This document shows, piece after piece, positions 38,400 to 54,632 of a stretch of DNA of 56,914 bases (position 1 is the stretch's first letter; every line of letters starts with the position of its first letter). The DNA is from W-Chloroflexi-9 sp045863195. Its GTDB lineage: Bacteria > Chloroflexota > Dehalococcoidia > UBA2979. Made by a program: the position numbers and the translations under genes. The DNA lies in NCBI GenBank assembly GCA_045863195.1, contig BTUI01000018.1:1-56914 (forward strand). The letters are read 5' to 3'. The notes beneath the pieces were generated by a model. It worked only from the letters and a program-made list of their open reading frames with translations, ran no database searches and was not told the origin of the DNA.

Positions 38400-39614
38400 G
38401 TGAGCATCCAGCGCCCCCGCGCCGCCTCTGCCGGAGCCTTCGTGTTCCTCGCGCTTGCCGCGCTCGTCCTGGCGGGGTGCCGGCCGCAGGAGACCGTGTC
38501 CACGTTCGTGCCACGAGAGCGCACCGTCAGCGGGGAGCCGCGGGCGTTCCTGATGGGGTTCTCGGACGTCCCGGGATCGCTCACGGAGGACGCGTACACC
38601 GGTCTCTTCGACCTGACGGCGAACTACGGCGAGGTCATCCTGATCCAGCGCCGCTCCTCCTGGGCGGAGTTCCTCCCCGGCGCCCGCGTCTCCGAGGCGC
38701 TGGAGCGCGAAGTGGTGGCGGCCCGGGACGCCGCCCGCGCGCGCGGGCTGCAGGTAGTCGCCGCGCTCGACCCGTTCGACCCCACGCAGCGCGGCCGCCT
38801 CGGCTCGCTCCCGGCGGAGTACTCGGGCCGCTCGCTGGCGGACGGCGACCTGCGCCGCGCCTTCGTCGCGGAGGCGTCCTACCTCGCACGTGCGCTCAAG
38901 CCCGAGTTCATGGTGCTGGGCACGGAGGTGAACGCCACCTTCGAGCGCAACCCGGAGGGCTACTTCGCCTTCCTGGAGGCGTACGCGGAGGCGTACGACG
39001 CCGTGAAGGCGGCCTCCCCGCGCACGCAGGTGATGGTCACGTACCAGTTCGAGGAGTTCATGGGCGTGGTACCGGAACTGCCGCCGCACGCGCCGCGCTG
39101 GGACCTGCTGGACGACCTCGGCGAGCGCGTCGACCTCATCGGCATTACCTCCTATCCCTCGTTCGCCTACCCGACCGCGCGGAAGGTGCCGCCGGCCTAC
39201 TACCTCGAGTTGCGGGAGCACACCGACCTGCCGGTCGCCTTCGTCGGCGTGGGGTTCGCGTCCACCGCCGGGCGCGAGGGCGTGAACTCCGGCACGCAGC
39301 CGGAGCAGCGGCGCTTCCTGCAGCGGCTGCTGGAGGATGCGGACCGGCTGGGGTCGCCGCTGGTGGTCTGGTTCGCGGCGCAGGACCTGGGATTCGCCGC
39401 GGCGCCGCCGTACGACCTTCTGGCCACCATCGGCCTGCGGGACACCTCGGACGCGCCGAAGGAGGCGTGGCCGGTGTGGGAGGCGGCCTCGCAGCGGCCG
39501 ATCGACGTGGAGGCGGCGGTCGCGCGGCGGGCGGAACTGGACGCGCAGGCGCTGGAGGCGGCCCCGCCGCCGGCCGAGGCGCCGACCGAGGCGCCGACGC
39601 CGGCCGGCGACTGA
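38400..39614 (+). CDS. Lipoprotein with TIM-barrel glycosidase-like domain
   Basis: 404 residues from GTG 38400; the GTG leads straight into a lipoprotein signal peptide ending LALAALVLAGC, so C is the lipidated residue near position 27. The mature part resembles a (beta/alpha)8 glycoside hydrolase or GH53-like domain: GEVILIQRRSSWAEFLPG, LGTEVNATFERNP with a candidate acid/base Glu, and DLIGITSYPSFAYP. The nucleophile is not assigned. The C-terminal 30 residues are Pro/Ala/Glu-rich. Role probably in polysaccharide turnover; anchored outside the cell. Confidence 0.7.
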   Translation: MSIQRPRAASAGAFVFLALAALVLAGCRPQETVSTFVPRERTVSGEPRAFLMGFSDVPGSLTEDAYTGLFDLTANYGEVILIQRRSSWAEFLPGARVSEALEREVVAARDAARARGLQVVAALDPFDPTQRGRLGSLPAEYSGRSLADGDLRRAFVAEASYLARALKPEFMVLGTEVNATFERNPEGYFAFLEAYAEAYDAVKAASPRTQVMVTYQFEEFMGVVPELPPHAPRWDLLDDLGERVDLIGITSYPSFAYPTARKVPPAYYLELREHTDLPVAFVGVGFASTAGREGVNSGTQPEQRRFLQRLLEDADRLGSPLVVWFAAQDLGFAAAPPYDLLATIGLRDTSDAPKEAWPVWEAASQRPIDVEAAVARRAELDAQALEAAPPPAEAPTEAPTPAGD

Positions 39615-39638
39615 TGCTGCCGGAACCGTCGGGATTCG

Positions 39639-39668
39639 TTGACATCCCGTCAGAGAACTGGCTACCGT
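39639..39668 (+). promoter_or_regulatory. Upstream rpoB promoter
   Basis: Perfect -35 TTGACA (39639-39644), 18-base spacer, TACCGT (39663-39668). It lies 25 bases after the lipoprotein gene's stop. Confidence 0.55.
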
Positions 39669-39696
39669 TGTGATTCTGCTCGAACGCGCTTACACT
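39668..39696 (+). promoter_or_regulatory. Second rpoB promoter
   Basis: TTGTGA (39668-39673), 17-base spacer, TACACT (39691-39696). A leader of about 210 bases to the start codon follows. Confidence 0.6.
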
Positions 39697-39858
39697 GGTG
39701 TTCGCGTGGGGCACTGTCAGAACGTACGGTAGCGAGGCAACACCACCCCGCCGGCAGGGAATCGCCGTCGGGGATCTTGTCATGTCCGGCTGTGTGGCGG
39801 CGGGAGGGGGCTGAGTTCCCCCGGTATGGCTGCCCGGCCTGGATGTCCCACGAGACTC

Positions 39859-39899
39859 ACCAGCAACCCCACGCCGCCCCTCCGGAGGGGCTGGTTACC
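39859..39899 (+). other. Structured leader element upstream of rpoB
   Basis: ACCAG pairs with CTGGT around the palindrome CCCCTCCGGAGGGG (39877-39890). It lies just before the rpoB ribosome binding site and could control translation or be part of an rRNA-like leader. The rest of 39697-39858 shows no gene. Function inferred from structure only. Confidence 0.35.
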
Positions 39900-39913
39900 T
39901 GAAGGGGAACACC

Positions 39914-43654
<3,741 letters not shown>

Positions 43655-43657
43655 CAG

Positions 43658-48013
<4,356 letters not shown>

Positions 48014-48046
48014 CCTCCGGCGTCCGCCTCGGGCATTCGCATTCAG

Positions 48047-48074
48047 GTAGGGGCCCCGGCAACGGGGCCCCTGC
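48047..48074 (+). terminator. Terminator of rpoB-rpoC
   Basis: 12-pair stem (one G-U) 48047-48058 with 48063-48074 and a GCAA tetraloop. There is no T-tract. Confidence 0.75.
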
Positions 48075-48176
48075 TGCGTCCGGCGGGCGTCGCGGCCCTG
48101 TTCGGCATCGCGCGCATCCGGTACGGTGCGATGCGCAGCCCACCGGCTCGGGGGCGAAGCATCCGAAGGTCACCCC

Positions 48177-48554
48177 ATGGCGTTCCGCACCATGCTGCGC
48201 GGCAAGATCCACCGTGCCACGGTCACGGAGGCCGACCTCAACTACGTCGGCTCCCTCACCGTGGACGCCACCCTCCTGCAGGCGGCGGACATCCTGCCGT
48301 ACGAGCAGGTGACCGTGGTGAACCTGCGCAACGGCGCACGCCTCGAGACGTACGCGATCGAGGGCGAGGCGGGGAGCGGCGTGATCTGCGCGAACGGCGC
48401 GGCGGCGCACCTGATCCACCCCGGCGACCTGGTCATCGTCATGTCCTACCAGCAGGTAGACGACCGCGAGGCGCGCGAGGTGCGGCCGGCCGTGGTGTTC
48501 GTGGACGGCCACAACCGCATCGTCTCCATCGAGGACGTGATCACACCCGGGTAA
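48177..48554 (+). CDS. panD: Aspartate 1-decarboxylase
   Basis: 125 residues from ATG 48177. It converts L-aspartate to beta-alanine for pantothenate and CoA. The self-cleavage site Gly25-Ser26 in YVGSLTVD generates the pyruvoyl group; R-T-M-L-R-G-K-I-H at the start and NGAAAHLIHPGDLVIVMSY are family text. The frame is open 51 bases further upstream to 48126, but the family start is MAFRTML. It stands alone before glutamate dehydrogenase. Confidence 0.93.
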   Translation: MAFRTMLRGKIHRATVTEADLNYVGSLTVDATLLQAADILPYEQVTVVNLRNGARLETYAIEGEAGSGVICANGAAAHLIHPGDLVIVMSYQQVDDREAREVRPAVVFVDGHNRIVSIEDVITPG

Positions 48555-48612
48555 CCCCCGTGTCCGCCGGCGCGCATAGCATGGGATCGCAGCCTCCGGA
48601 GAGGAGATCGCG

Positions 48613-49872
48613 ATGCCCGAGTCGATCCTCGAGAGCGCGCTCGCTCAGTTCCACACCGCGGCGGACCAGGTGCGGCTGGACGACCAGCACCGCGAGTACC
48701 TGACCTCGTTCAAGACCACCTTCCACACTCAGTTCCCCGTGGAGATGGACGACGGGACCTTCCGAATGTTCGAGGGCGTGCGCGTGCACCACAACGTGGC
48801 GCGCGGCCCGGCGAAGGGCGGCATCCGCTACGACCTCGGCGTGACCGTGGACGAGGTGAAGGCGCTCGCCATGCTCATGACGTGGAAGTGCGCGGTGGTG
48901 GGCGTGCCGTTCGGTGGTGCGAAGGGCGGCGTGGTGGTGGACCCGCGCGCGCACAGCACTGCGGAACTCCAGAACCTCACCCGGCGCTTCACGAGCGAAC
49001 TGGTGCCGATCATCGGCCCGGAGAAGGATATCCCCGCGCCGGACATGGGGACGAACCCGCAGGTCATGGCCTGGATCATGGACACCTACTCCATGGCCCA
49101 CGGCTACACGATCCCCGGCATCGTCACCGGCAAGCCGCTCGCCCTCGGTGGGTCGGAGGGGCGGTTCGAGGCGACCGGCCGGGGCATCCAGTACGTGCTG
49201 GAGGAGCACCTGCGCGCGGAGGGCGGGCTGGCCGGCCGCACCGTCTCCGTGCAGGGCTTCGGCAACGTGGGCGGTGTCGCCGCGAAGTTGCTCCAGCAGG
49301 CGGGCGCGAAGGTCACGCACCTCGGTGACCGGTACGTCTCGCTCCACCACCCCGGCGGCATCGACGCGACCTCCGCATTCGCCTACACGCAGGCGGGGGG
49401 CACGCTGGCGGACTGGAACCGCGAGTTCGGCCACGCGGAGGAGATCGCCCCGGAGGAGGTGCTCACCGCGGAGGTGGACGTGCTGGTCCCGGCCGCGACG
49501 GAGAGCGTGCTGACCGGGGCGAATGCCGGCAACGTGCGCGCGCCGCTCATCATCGAGGGTGCGAACGGGCCGACGACGCCGGAGGCGGACGCGATCTTCC
49601 AGCAGCGCGGCATCACCGTGATCCCGGACATCCTCGCCAACGCGGGTGGGGTGACGGTCTCCTACTTCGAGTGGGTGCAGGGACGCCAGTTCATGCACTG
49701 GACGGAGGAGGAGGTGAACGCGCAGCTCCGCCGGATCATGGCGAAGGCGTACCACGAGGTGATGTCCCGCTGTCCCGTGGGCGGCGAGGGCTGCACGCAG
49801 CGGCAGGCGGCGAACTGGCTCGCCATCGAGCGGGTGGTGGAGGCGCTGACGCTGCGGGGGTTCTTCCCCTAG
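48613..49872 (+). CDS. Glutamate dehydrogenase family (Glu/Leu/Phe/Val)
   Basis: 419 residues from ATG 48613 (GGAGAGGAG upstream). It interconverts glutamate and 2-oxoglutarate plus ammonia. Visible: VHHNVARGPAKGGIRY with the catalytic Lys, PFGGAKGGVVVDP, APDMGTNPQVMAWIMDTYS, and the Rossmann GFGNVGGVAAKLL (VQGFGNVG). Hexameric-type length. The sequence does not say NAD or NADP, nor rule out a leucine or phenylalanine enzyme, though glutamate is most likely. Its stop shares a CTAG palindrome with the convergent gene. Confidence 0.88.
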   Translation: MPESILESALAQFHTAADQVRLDDQHREYLTSFKTTFHTQFPVEMDDGTFRMFEGVRVHHNVARGPAKGGIRYDLGVTVDEVKALAMLMTWKCAVVGVPFGGAKGGVVVDPRAHSTAELQNLTRRFTSELVPIIGPEKDIPAPDMGTNPQVMAWIMDTYSMAHGYTIPGIVTGKPLALGGSEGRFEATGRGIQYVLEEHLRAEGGLAGRTVSVQGFGNVGGVAAKLLQQAGAKVTHLGDRYVSLHHPGGIDATSAFAYTQAGGTLADWNREFGHAEEIAPEEVLTAEVDVLVPAATESVLTGANAGNVRAPLIIEGANGPTTPEADAIFQQRGITVIPDILANAGGVTVSYFEWVQGRQFMHWTEEEVNAQLRRIMAKAYHEVMSRCPVGGEGCTQRQAANWLAIERVVEALTLRGFFP

Positions 49873-50156
49873 GCCGAGCCGAGCCGGGTGGGAACGATCT
49901 CCCCGTCCCCGTCCACCGCGACCCTGAGCGAGGGCCACCCGGGCGGTGGCTCCTCCGGGAGCCAGCCCAGCATCCGCATCTCCTGGTGCTCCCGCGCGTG
50001 GGCGACGGCCGAGTAGAAGAAGTGGCCGCACTCCCGGCAGCGCTGGAGCGCCCGCCCAGCGTCGTCGTGGACGGGGTGCAAGGTGGCCTCCGCCGCCGGG
50101 GTGCGGTGTTCGCATTCCCAGTAGCAGCCGTGGGGGCACAGGTCGGCGCCGGACAT
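49869..50156 (-). CDS. Small zinc-ribbon protein of unknown function
   Basis: 95 residues from ATG 50156; the open frame extends upstream but the family-like text starts MSGADLCPHGCYWECEH. Cysteines C7, C11, C15 and later C..C (CRECGHFF) with H residues suggest one zinc-ribbon. The C-terminus is soluble (LPEEPPPGWPSLRVAVDGDGE). The start site has only a weak Shine-Dalgarno (GAGGGGGA, 12 bases away). Not recognised. Its stop and the glutamate dehydrogenase stop are both in one CTAG. Confidence 0.6.
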   Translation of the reverse strand: MSGADLCPHGCYWECEHRTPAAEATLHPVHDDAGRALQRCRECGHFFYSAVAHAREHQEMRMLGWLPEEPPPGWPSLRVAVDGDGEIVPTRLGSA

Positions 50157-50228
50157 CGGTTCAGGTTCCCCCTCAAGCCGTCGAAGATCGATCTCAGGCA
50201 GGCGTGACACAGCCCATTCCGAGCGTGT

Positions 50229-50244
50229 TACGCTGCGTAGCGTA
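50229..50244 (+). promoter_or_regulatory. Palindromic element before the two-helix membrane protein
   Basis: TACGCT-GCGT-AGCGTA, a perfect six-base inverted repeat 17 bases before the ATG at 50261. It could be an operator or overlap the -10 region. Confidence 0.35.
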
Positions 50245-50260
50245 TCGAAAGTCGGCGGGG

Positions 50261-50560
50261 ATGATCCTGGTTGGATATCTCGCGATGGTGCTGATGGGCA
50301 TGCTCCCGTTGATGGGGCTTGCCCAGTTCCTCGGTGTCTCCGAGGAGCAGCGCTTCCTGCTGCCCACGCCGTGGGCCATCGCCACCGGCTTCGCCATCGG
50401 CTTTGCCTTCTCCTACCTCCTGGGCCGCGCGCTCGGCCTGGTCGGCTCGACCGAGATCGGTACGTACGAGGAGCGCCTGGTGACGGCGAGCAGCGGTTCG
50501 TCGCGGCGCCTCGCACCCGCGCACGTGCGTCGCGGCAACGCTGTCTCGATTCACCTCTAG
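50261..50560 (+). CDS. Small membrane protein of unknown function
   Basis: 99 residues from ATG 50261. Two hydrophobic helices (about 2-22 and 41-63; AMVLMGMLPLMGLAQFLG and IATGFAIGFAFSYLLGRALGL) with short loops, then a charged tail ending NAVSIHL. GGCGGGG precedes the start. No family recognised. The last three codons and stop are part of a 29-base tandem duplication (50551-50603). Confidence 0.6.
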   Translation: MILVGYLAMVLMGMLPLMGLAQFLGVSEEQRFLLPTPWAIATGFAIGFAFSYLLGRALGLVGSTEIGTYEERLVTASSGSSRRLAPAHVRRGNAVSIHL

Positions 50561-50603
50561 TCGCGCCTCCCGGCGCAGGTCACCTCTAGTCGCGCCTTCC
50601 GGC
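50551..50603 (+). repeat. Tandem direct repeat spanning a gene end
   Basis: A 24-base unit starting TCACCTCTAGTCGCGCC (50551-50574) recurs at 50580-50603 with one change (C to T), period 29. The first copy contains the stop codon of the 99-residue gene (TAG 50558-50560). Confidence 0.85.
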
Positions 50604-50636
50604 CTCCCGGCACACGACCCACCGAGGCGTCCCGCC

Positions 50637-50642
50637 TAGAAT
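50637..50642 (+). promoter_or_regulatory. -10 box of ispD
   Basis: TAGAAT at 50637-50642, six bases before the GTG at 50649. Nearby -35 not clear. Confidence 0.4.
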
Positions 50643-50648
50643 CGTCGC

Positions 50649-51335
50649 GTGACCGACCACGCCGACCACGCTGACACCGTCGCGATCGTCCTCGCTGCCG
50701 GCTCATCGAGCCGGATGGGCGGCGCCGACAAGATCTGGGCCGACCTCGGCGGCCGGCCCGTCCTCGCCCACTCGCTCGCCGTCTTCGCCGCGATGCCGCG
50801 TGTCGCACGCGTCGTCGTCGTCGCGCCCGTGGAGCGGCACGAGGCGGTGCGAGCGCTCGCACCGGTCGGGGCGGCCCTCACCTGCGTTGAGGGCGGCGTG
50901 CGCCGCCAGGACTCCGTCGCCGCGGGCCTCGCCGCCGCCGGGGAGGTCGCGTTCGTGCTGGTGCATGACGGCGCGCGTCCGCTGGTGACGGCGGAGGTGG
51001 TCGCGCGCGTGCTGGAGGCAGCCGAGCGGGACGGCGCGGCGATCCCGGTGGTGCCGGTGGTCGACACGATCAAGCGCGTGGACGCGCACGGCCGCGTGGT
51101 GGAGACGGTGGACCGCGCCGCGCTCCGCGCCGTGCAGACGCCGCAGGGCTTCGCGATGGCGGTGCTGCGCCGCGCGCACCTCGAGGTGACCGAGGACGCA
51201 ACGGACGACGCCTCGATGGTGGAGCGGCTGGGCCTGCCGGTGGCGACGGTGCCTGGCGACCCCGAGAATCTGAAGGTGACGACGCCGGCCGACCTGGTGC
51301 TGGCGCGTGCGTGGCTGGCGGAACGGGAGCGCTGA
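50649..51335 (+). CDS. ispD: 2-C-methyl-D-erythritol 4-phosphate cytidylyltransferase
   Basis: 228 residues from GTG 50649. It couples MEP to CTP in the non-mevalonate isoprenoid pathway. The nucleotide motif VAIVLAAGSSSRMGGADK, the VHDGARPLV substrate region and the ending DPENLKVTTPADL are characteristic. No Shine-Dalgarno is seen and a -10 box lies only six bases ahead, so the mRNA may be leaderless. ispF starts one base after the stop: two consecutive-in-pathway genes (IspE lies between them in the pathway). Confidence 0.93.
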   Translation: MTDHADHADTVAIVLAAGSSSRMGGADKIWADLGGRPVLAHSLAVFAAMPRVARVVVVAPVERHEAVRALAPVGAALTCVEGGVRRQDSVAAGLAAAGEVAFVLVHDGARPLVTAEVVARVLEAAERDGAAIPVVPVVDTIKRVDAHGRVVETVDRAALRAVQTPQGFAMAVLRRAHLEVTEDATDDASMVERLGLPVATVPGDPENLKVTTPADLVLARAWLAERER

Positions 51336-51336
51336 G

Positions 51337-51825
51337 ATGCGAGTCGGCATCGGGTACGACGTCCACCGGTTCCGCACGGACGACGGCGCGGGCACGCTCC
51401 GCCTCGGCGGCGTGGAGGTGGCGGACGCGCCGCGGCTGGAGGGGCACTCGGACGGCGATGCGCTGATCCACGCGCTGATCGACGCGATCCTCGGCGCAGC
51501 GGGGGAGGGCGACATCGGCAAGCACTTCCCGCCGGGCGACCCGTCCACGAAGGACATCGACAGCCGCGAGTTGCTGAAGCGCGTCCAGCGGCTGGTCGCG
51601 AGCCGCGGGTTCAGCGTGGGCAACGTGGACGCGACGGTGATCGCGGAGCGTCCGAGGCTGGCGCCGCACATCGACCGGATGCGCGAGTCGATCGCCGCGA
51701 TCCTCGGCGTGGGCGTGGGCGCGATCAGCGTGAAGGCGACGACGAACGAGCGCCTGGGGGAGATCGGCGCGGGCGAGGCGATCGCCGTGACGGCGGTGGC
51801 ACTCCTCGAACAGGATGTACCATAA
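51337..51825 (+). CDS. ispF: 2-C-methyl-D-erythritol 2,4-cyclodiphosphate synthase
   Basis: 162 residues from ATG 51337. It cyclises the CDP-MEP product of IspE. The start RVGIGYDVHRF and the metal ligands D-x-H (GYDVH) with EGHSDGDALIHALIDAILGAAGEGDIGKHFP are diagnostic, and the end KATTNERLGEIGAGEAIA is the expected loop. Adjacent to ispD, with one base between. The downstream cysE frame starts near or overlaps its end. Confidence 0.95.
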   Translation: MRVGIGYDVHRFRTDDGAGTLRLGGVEVADAPRLEGHSDGDALIHALIDAILGAAGEGDIGKHFPPGDPSTKDIDSRELLKRVQRLVASRGFSVGNVDATVIAERPRLAPHIDRMRESIAAILGVGVGAISVKATTNERLGEIGAGEAIAVTAVALLEQDVP

Positions 51826-51862
51826 GTCGCTCCCGACACCGCCTCTCCCGAGGCGCGCGGGC

Positions 51863-52552
51863 ATGCAGGAGTCTCCCGTGCGCATCCCGCCGTGGCTGGA
51901 CCGGATCCGCGAGGACGTTGACGCCGCGCTCATGCGCGACCCGGCCGCGCGCAGCCGCGTGGAGGTCCTGCTCACCTACCCGGGCGTCCACGCGCTCATC
52001 ATCTACCGGCTCACGCACGCCCTCGACCGGCGCGGCTACGGGCTCCCGGCACGGGTGATCGCGCACGTCGCGCGGATGCTGACGGGCGTGGAGATCCACC
52101 CGAGCGCGACCATTGGGCGGTCGTTGTTCATCGACCACGGCATGGGCGTGGTGATCGGCGAGACCGCCGTCATCGGCGACCGCTGCCACCTGCTGCAGGG
52201 CGTGACGCTGGGAGGCACCTCCACGCGGCGGGAGAAGCGCCACCCCACGCTGGCGGACGACGTGCTCGTGGGGGCGGGAGCGAAGATCATCGGGGCGGTG
52301 ACGATCGGCGCGGGCGCGAAGATCGGCGCGGGATCCGTGGTGGTGCAGAGCGTGCCGCCGGGGGCCACCGTCGTCGGCGTGCCGGGGCACATCATCGCCT
52401 ACACCAACCGCACGAACGACACGGTGGAGCGCCTGCCGGACCCGGAGTGGGACCGCATGGAGGCGCTGGAACGCCGCATCGCCGACCTCGAAGACCGCCT
52501 CGCGCAGGCGGTGGAGGCGCAACGCGAACGCGATCAGGAACCGGCGCGCTGA
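51863..52552 (+). CDS. cysE: Serine O-acetyltransferase
   Basis: 229 residues from ATG 51863; an earlier in-frame ATG at 51815 (245 residues) overlaps ispF by 11 bases and is less likely. It acetylates serine for cysteine synthesis. The helical N-terminal domain has DPAARSRVEVLLTYPGVHALIIYRL; the left-handed beta-helix (GVEIHPSATIGRSLFIDHGMGVVIGETA, GVTLGGTST, GAGSVV) is complete, with the active His-Asp in FIDHG. The tail is a coiled-coil-like segment (MEALERRIADLEDRLAQAVEAQRER). Next to cysS, a logical pair. Confidence 0.9.
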   Translation: MQESPVRIPPWLDRIREDVDAALMRDPAARSRVEVLLTYPGVHALIIYRLTHALDRRGYGLPARVIAHVARMLTGVEIHPSATIGRSLFIDHGMGVVIGETAVIGDRCHLLQGVTLGGTSTRREKRHPTLADDVLVGAGAKIIGAVTIGAGAKIGAGSVVVQSVPPGATVVGVPGHIIAYTNRTNDTVERLPDPEWDRMEALERRIADLEDRLAQAVEAQRERDQEPAR

Positions 52553-52586
52553 GGGCGCACGGCAGCAGGACGGACGGACACACGCG

Positions 52587-54023
52587 ATGAGACTGATGAA
52601 CACCCTGACCGGCCAGGTCCAGGAGTTCGTCCCGGTCACCCCGGGGCGCGTCGGCCTCTACGTCTGTGGCGTCACGCCGTACGCCGCCGCGCACGTGGGC
52701 CACGCGATGTCGCTCATGGTGTACGACGTGCTCGCGCGCTACCTGCGCTGGCGCGGCCAGGAGGTCACGTTCGTCTCCAACTACACGGACGTGGACGACA
52801 AGCTGATTGATCGCGGCGCGGAGCAGGGCATCGACCCGCTGGCGCTGGCGGACGCGAACATCGAGGCGTGGGAGCGGGAGCAGGCGGCGCTGGGCATGGT
52901 GCGCCCGGACGTGCGCCCGCGCGTCACGCAGGAGATCGACAGCATCATCGCGATGATCGAGGAGATCGTCGCGAACGGCTTTGGCTACGCCGCGCCCACC
53001 GGCGACGTCTACTACCGCGTCCGCGCGAAGGACGACTACGGCAAGTTGAGCCACCGCAACATCGAGCAGTTGCGACAGGGCACGCGCTTCGACCCCGCGG
53101 AGGGGAAGGAGTACGCGCTGGACTTCGCGCTCTGGAAGGCGACCAAGCCCGGGGAGCCCTCGTGGCCCTCGCCGTGGGGGCCGGGCCGCCCCGGCTGGCA
53201 CATCGAGTGCTCCGCGATGGCGCGGCGCTACCTCGGAGAGCGGTTCGACATCCACGGTGGCGGGCTGGACCTGGTGTTCCCGCACCACGAAAACGAGATC
53301 GCGCAGGCGGAGGCCGCGGCGCACGGCCGCACGGACGTGTTCGCGAACATCTGGATGCACAACGGCCTGGTCCAGCGCGACGGCGAGAAGATGTCGAAGT
53401 CGCTGGGCAACGTGGTGAACGTGCAGGACGCGCTCGACCGCTGGGGCGCGGACGCGATCCGGCTCTTCGTCCTGAACTCCCACTATCGCAGCCCGAACAA
53501 CCTCACCGACGAGGCGATGGCGGCCGCCGTCGCGGCGGTGGAGCGCCTGGCGGGCGCGCTGCGCCGTCCCTCATCCAACACGCCAGTGGCGTCGGAGGTA
53601 ACGACTCAGTACCGAGGCAGCTTCATCGACGCGATGGAGGACGACCTCGGCACACCGCGAGCACTCGCAGTTCTTTTCGACCTCGCGAGGGACATCAACA
53701 AGCTCGCTGACACCGGTGCCGATCCGGGAGTCTGGCAAGGCCTGCTCCGCGAACTCGCGGGCGTGCTCGGGCTGACGTTCGAGGGGCCGGACGCCTCGGC
53801 GGCGCTGGACGCGGTCGCGCTCTCGAAACTGGCGGCGAGCCTCGAGGTCGTCTGCGGCGGCACGGACGTGGAGTCCACGATGGAAGCGCTCATCGAGCGT
53901 CGCAAGGCGGCGCGCGCCGAGCGCGACTTCGCGCTCTCCGACCGCATCCGCGATGAACTCGGCGCGCTCGGCGTGGTGCTGGAGGACGGCCCGCAGGGGA
54001 CGCGCTGGAGCGTGAAGCGGTAG
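52587..54023 (+). CDS. cysS: Cysteinyl-tRNA synthetase
   Basis: 478 residues from ATG 52587. It charges tRNA-Cys. C27 of YVCGVTPY and later C and H (WHIECSAMARRYLG, HHENEIAQ) bind zinc in the active site; the HIGH-like motif is H36-V-G-H39 and KMSKS is at 268-272. The usual length is about 460-480, so it is complete. The stretch encoding about 325-390 has noticeably lower G+C than the rest (TTCTTTTC-type codons at 53690), which may reflect recombination. Follows cysE by 34 bases. Confidence 0.96.
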   Translation: MRLMNTLTGQVQEFVPVTPGRVGLYVCGVTPYAAAHVGHAMSLMVYDVLARYLRWRGQEVTFVSNYTDVDDKLIDRGAEQGIDPLALADANIEAWEREQAALGMVRPDVRPRVTQEIDSIIAMIEEIVANGFGYAAPTGDVYYRVRAKDDYGKLSHRNIEQLRQGTRFDPAEGKEYALDFALWKATKPGEPSWPSPWGPGRPGWHIECSAMARRYLGERFDIHGGGLDLVFPHHENEIAQAEAAAHGRTDVFANIWMHNGLVQRDGEKMSKSLGNVVNVQDALDRWGADAIRLFVLNSHYRSPNNLTDEAMAAAVAAVERLAGALRRPSSNTPVASEVTTQYRGSFIDAMEDDLGTPRALAVLFDLARDINKLADTGADPGVWQGLLRELAGVLGLTFEGPDASAALDAVALSKLAASLEVVCGGTDVESTMEALIERRKAARAERDFALSDRIRDELGALGVVLEDGPQGTRWSVKR

Positions 54024-54032
54024 CGCGTGCCG

Positions 54033-54632
54033 CTAGCCGCGCGCGTGCGCGGCGAGCAGCACCGCATCGACCAGCGCGACGCCGACCTCGTGCGTGACGG
54101 GTTCGCCGGTCACGACCACGCGGAACATCACCGCGCCCACCAGCATCTCGGACAGCAGCCGCCAGTCCTCGCCGGGAGGGATCTCGCCGCGCTGTGCCGC
54201 GCGTTCGAAGATCTCCGTGAGCGCTGCGAGTCGTCGCTCCACGACCGCCGCGCGGAACAGCGCCGCGAGTTCGGGGTTGTGCGCCATCTCACCGATGGTC
54301 GCGGCGGCGACCAGACTGAGCGGCGGTCGTCCGAGGTTCTCGACCAGCAGGCCCGCGAGACCGAGCAGGTCGCCGCGGAGCGTGCCGGTGTCCGGCGGCG
54401 CGTTCTCATCCGTCAGGCGCTCGTGCGCGGCGAGCATCAGGGCGTCGCGGGAGGGCCAGCGCCGGTAGATCGTGGTCTTCGCCACGCCCGCGCGCTCCGC
54501 GACGGCGTCCATCGAGGCGCCGGCGTACCCCTGCTCGGCGACGACCTCGAAGAACGCGCGGAGGATCGCGGCGTCCGCTTCGGCATCGCGCGGGCGTCCG
54601 CGGCGGGGCGTCGCCTCGTCGCGCGACGTCAT
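54033..54632 (-). CDS. TetR/AcrR-family transcriptional regulator
   Basis: 199 residues from ATG 54632. N-terminal helix-turn-helix (about 20-65; ILRAFFEVVAEQGYAGASMDAVAERAGVAKTTIYRRWPSR) is the classic TetR form; the C-terminal ligand-binding helices follow. It overlaps the MFS transporter by four bases (ATGA), so it is the second gene of the same transcript and probably represses it at an operator near 56216-56242. The inducer is unknown. Confidence 0.92.
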   Translation of the reverse strand: MTSRDEATPRRGRPRDAEADAAILRAFFEVVAEQGYAGASMDAVAERAGVAKTTIYRRWPSRDALMLAAHERLTDENAPPDTGTLRGDLLGLAGLLVENLGRPPLSLVAAATIGEMAHNPELAALFRAAVVERRLAALTEIFERAAQRGEIPPGEDWRLLSEMLVGAVMFRVVVTGEPVTHEVGVALVDAVLLAAHARG

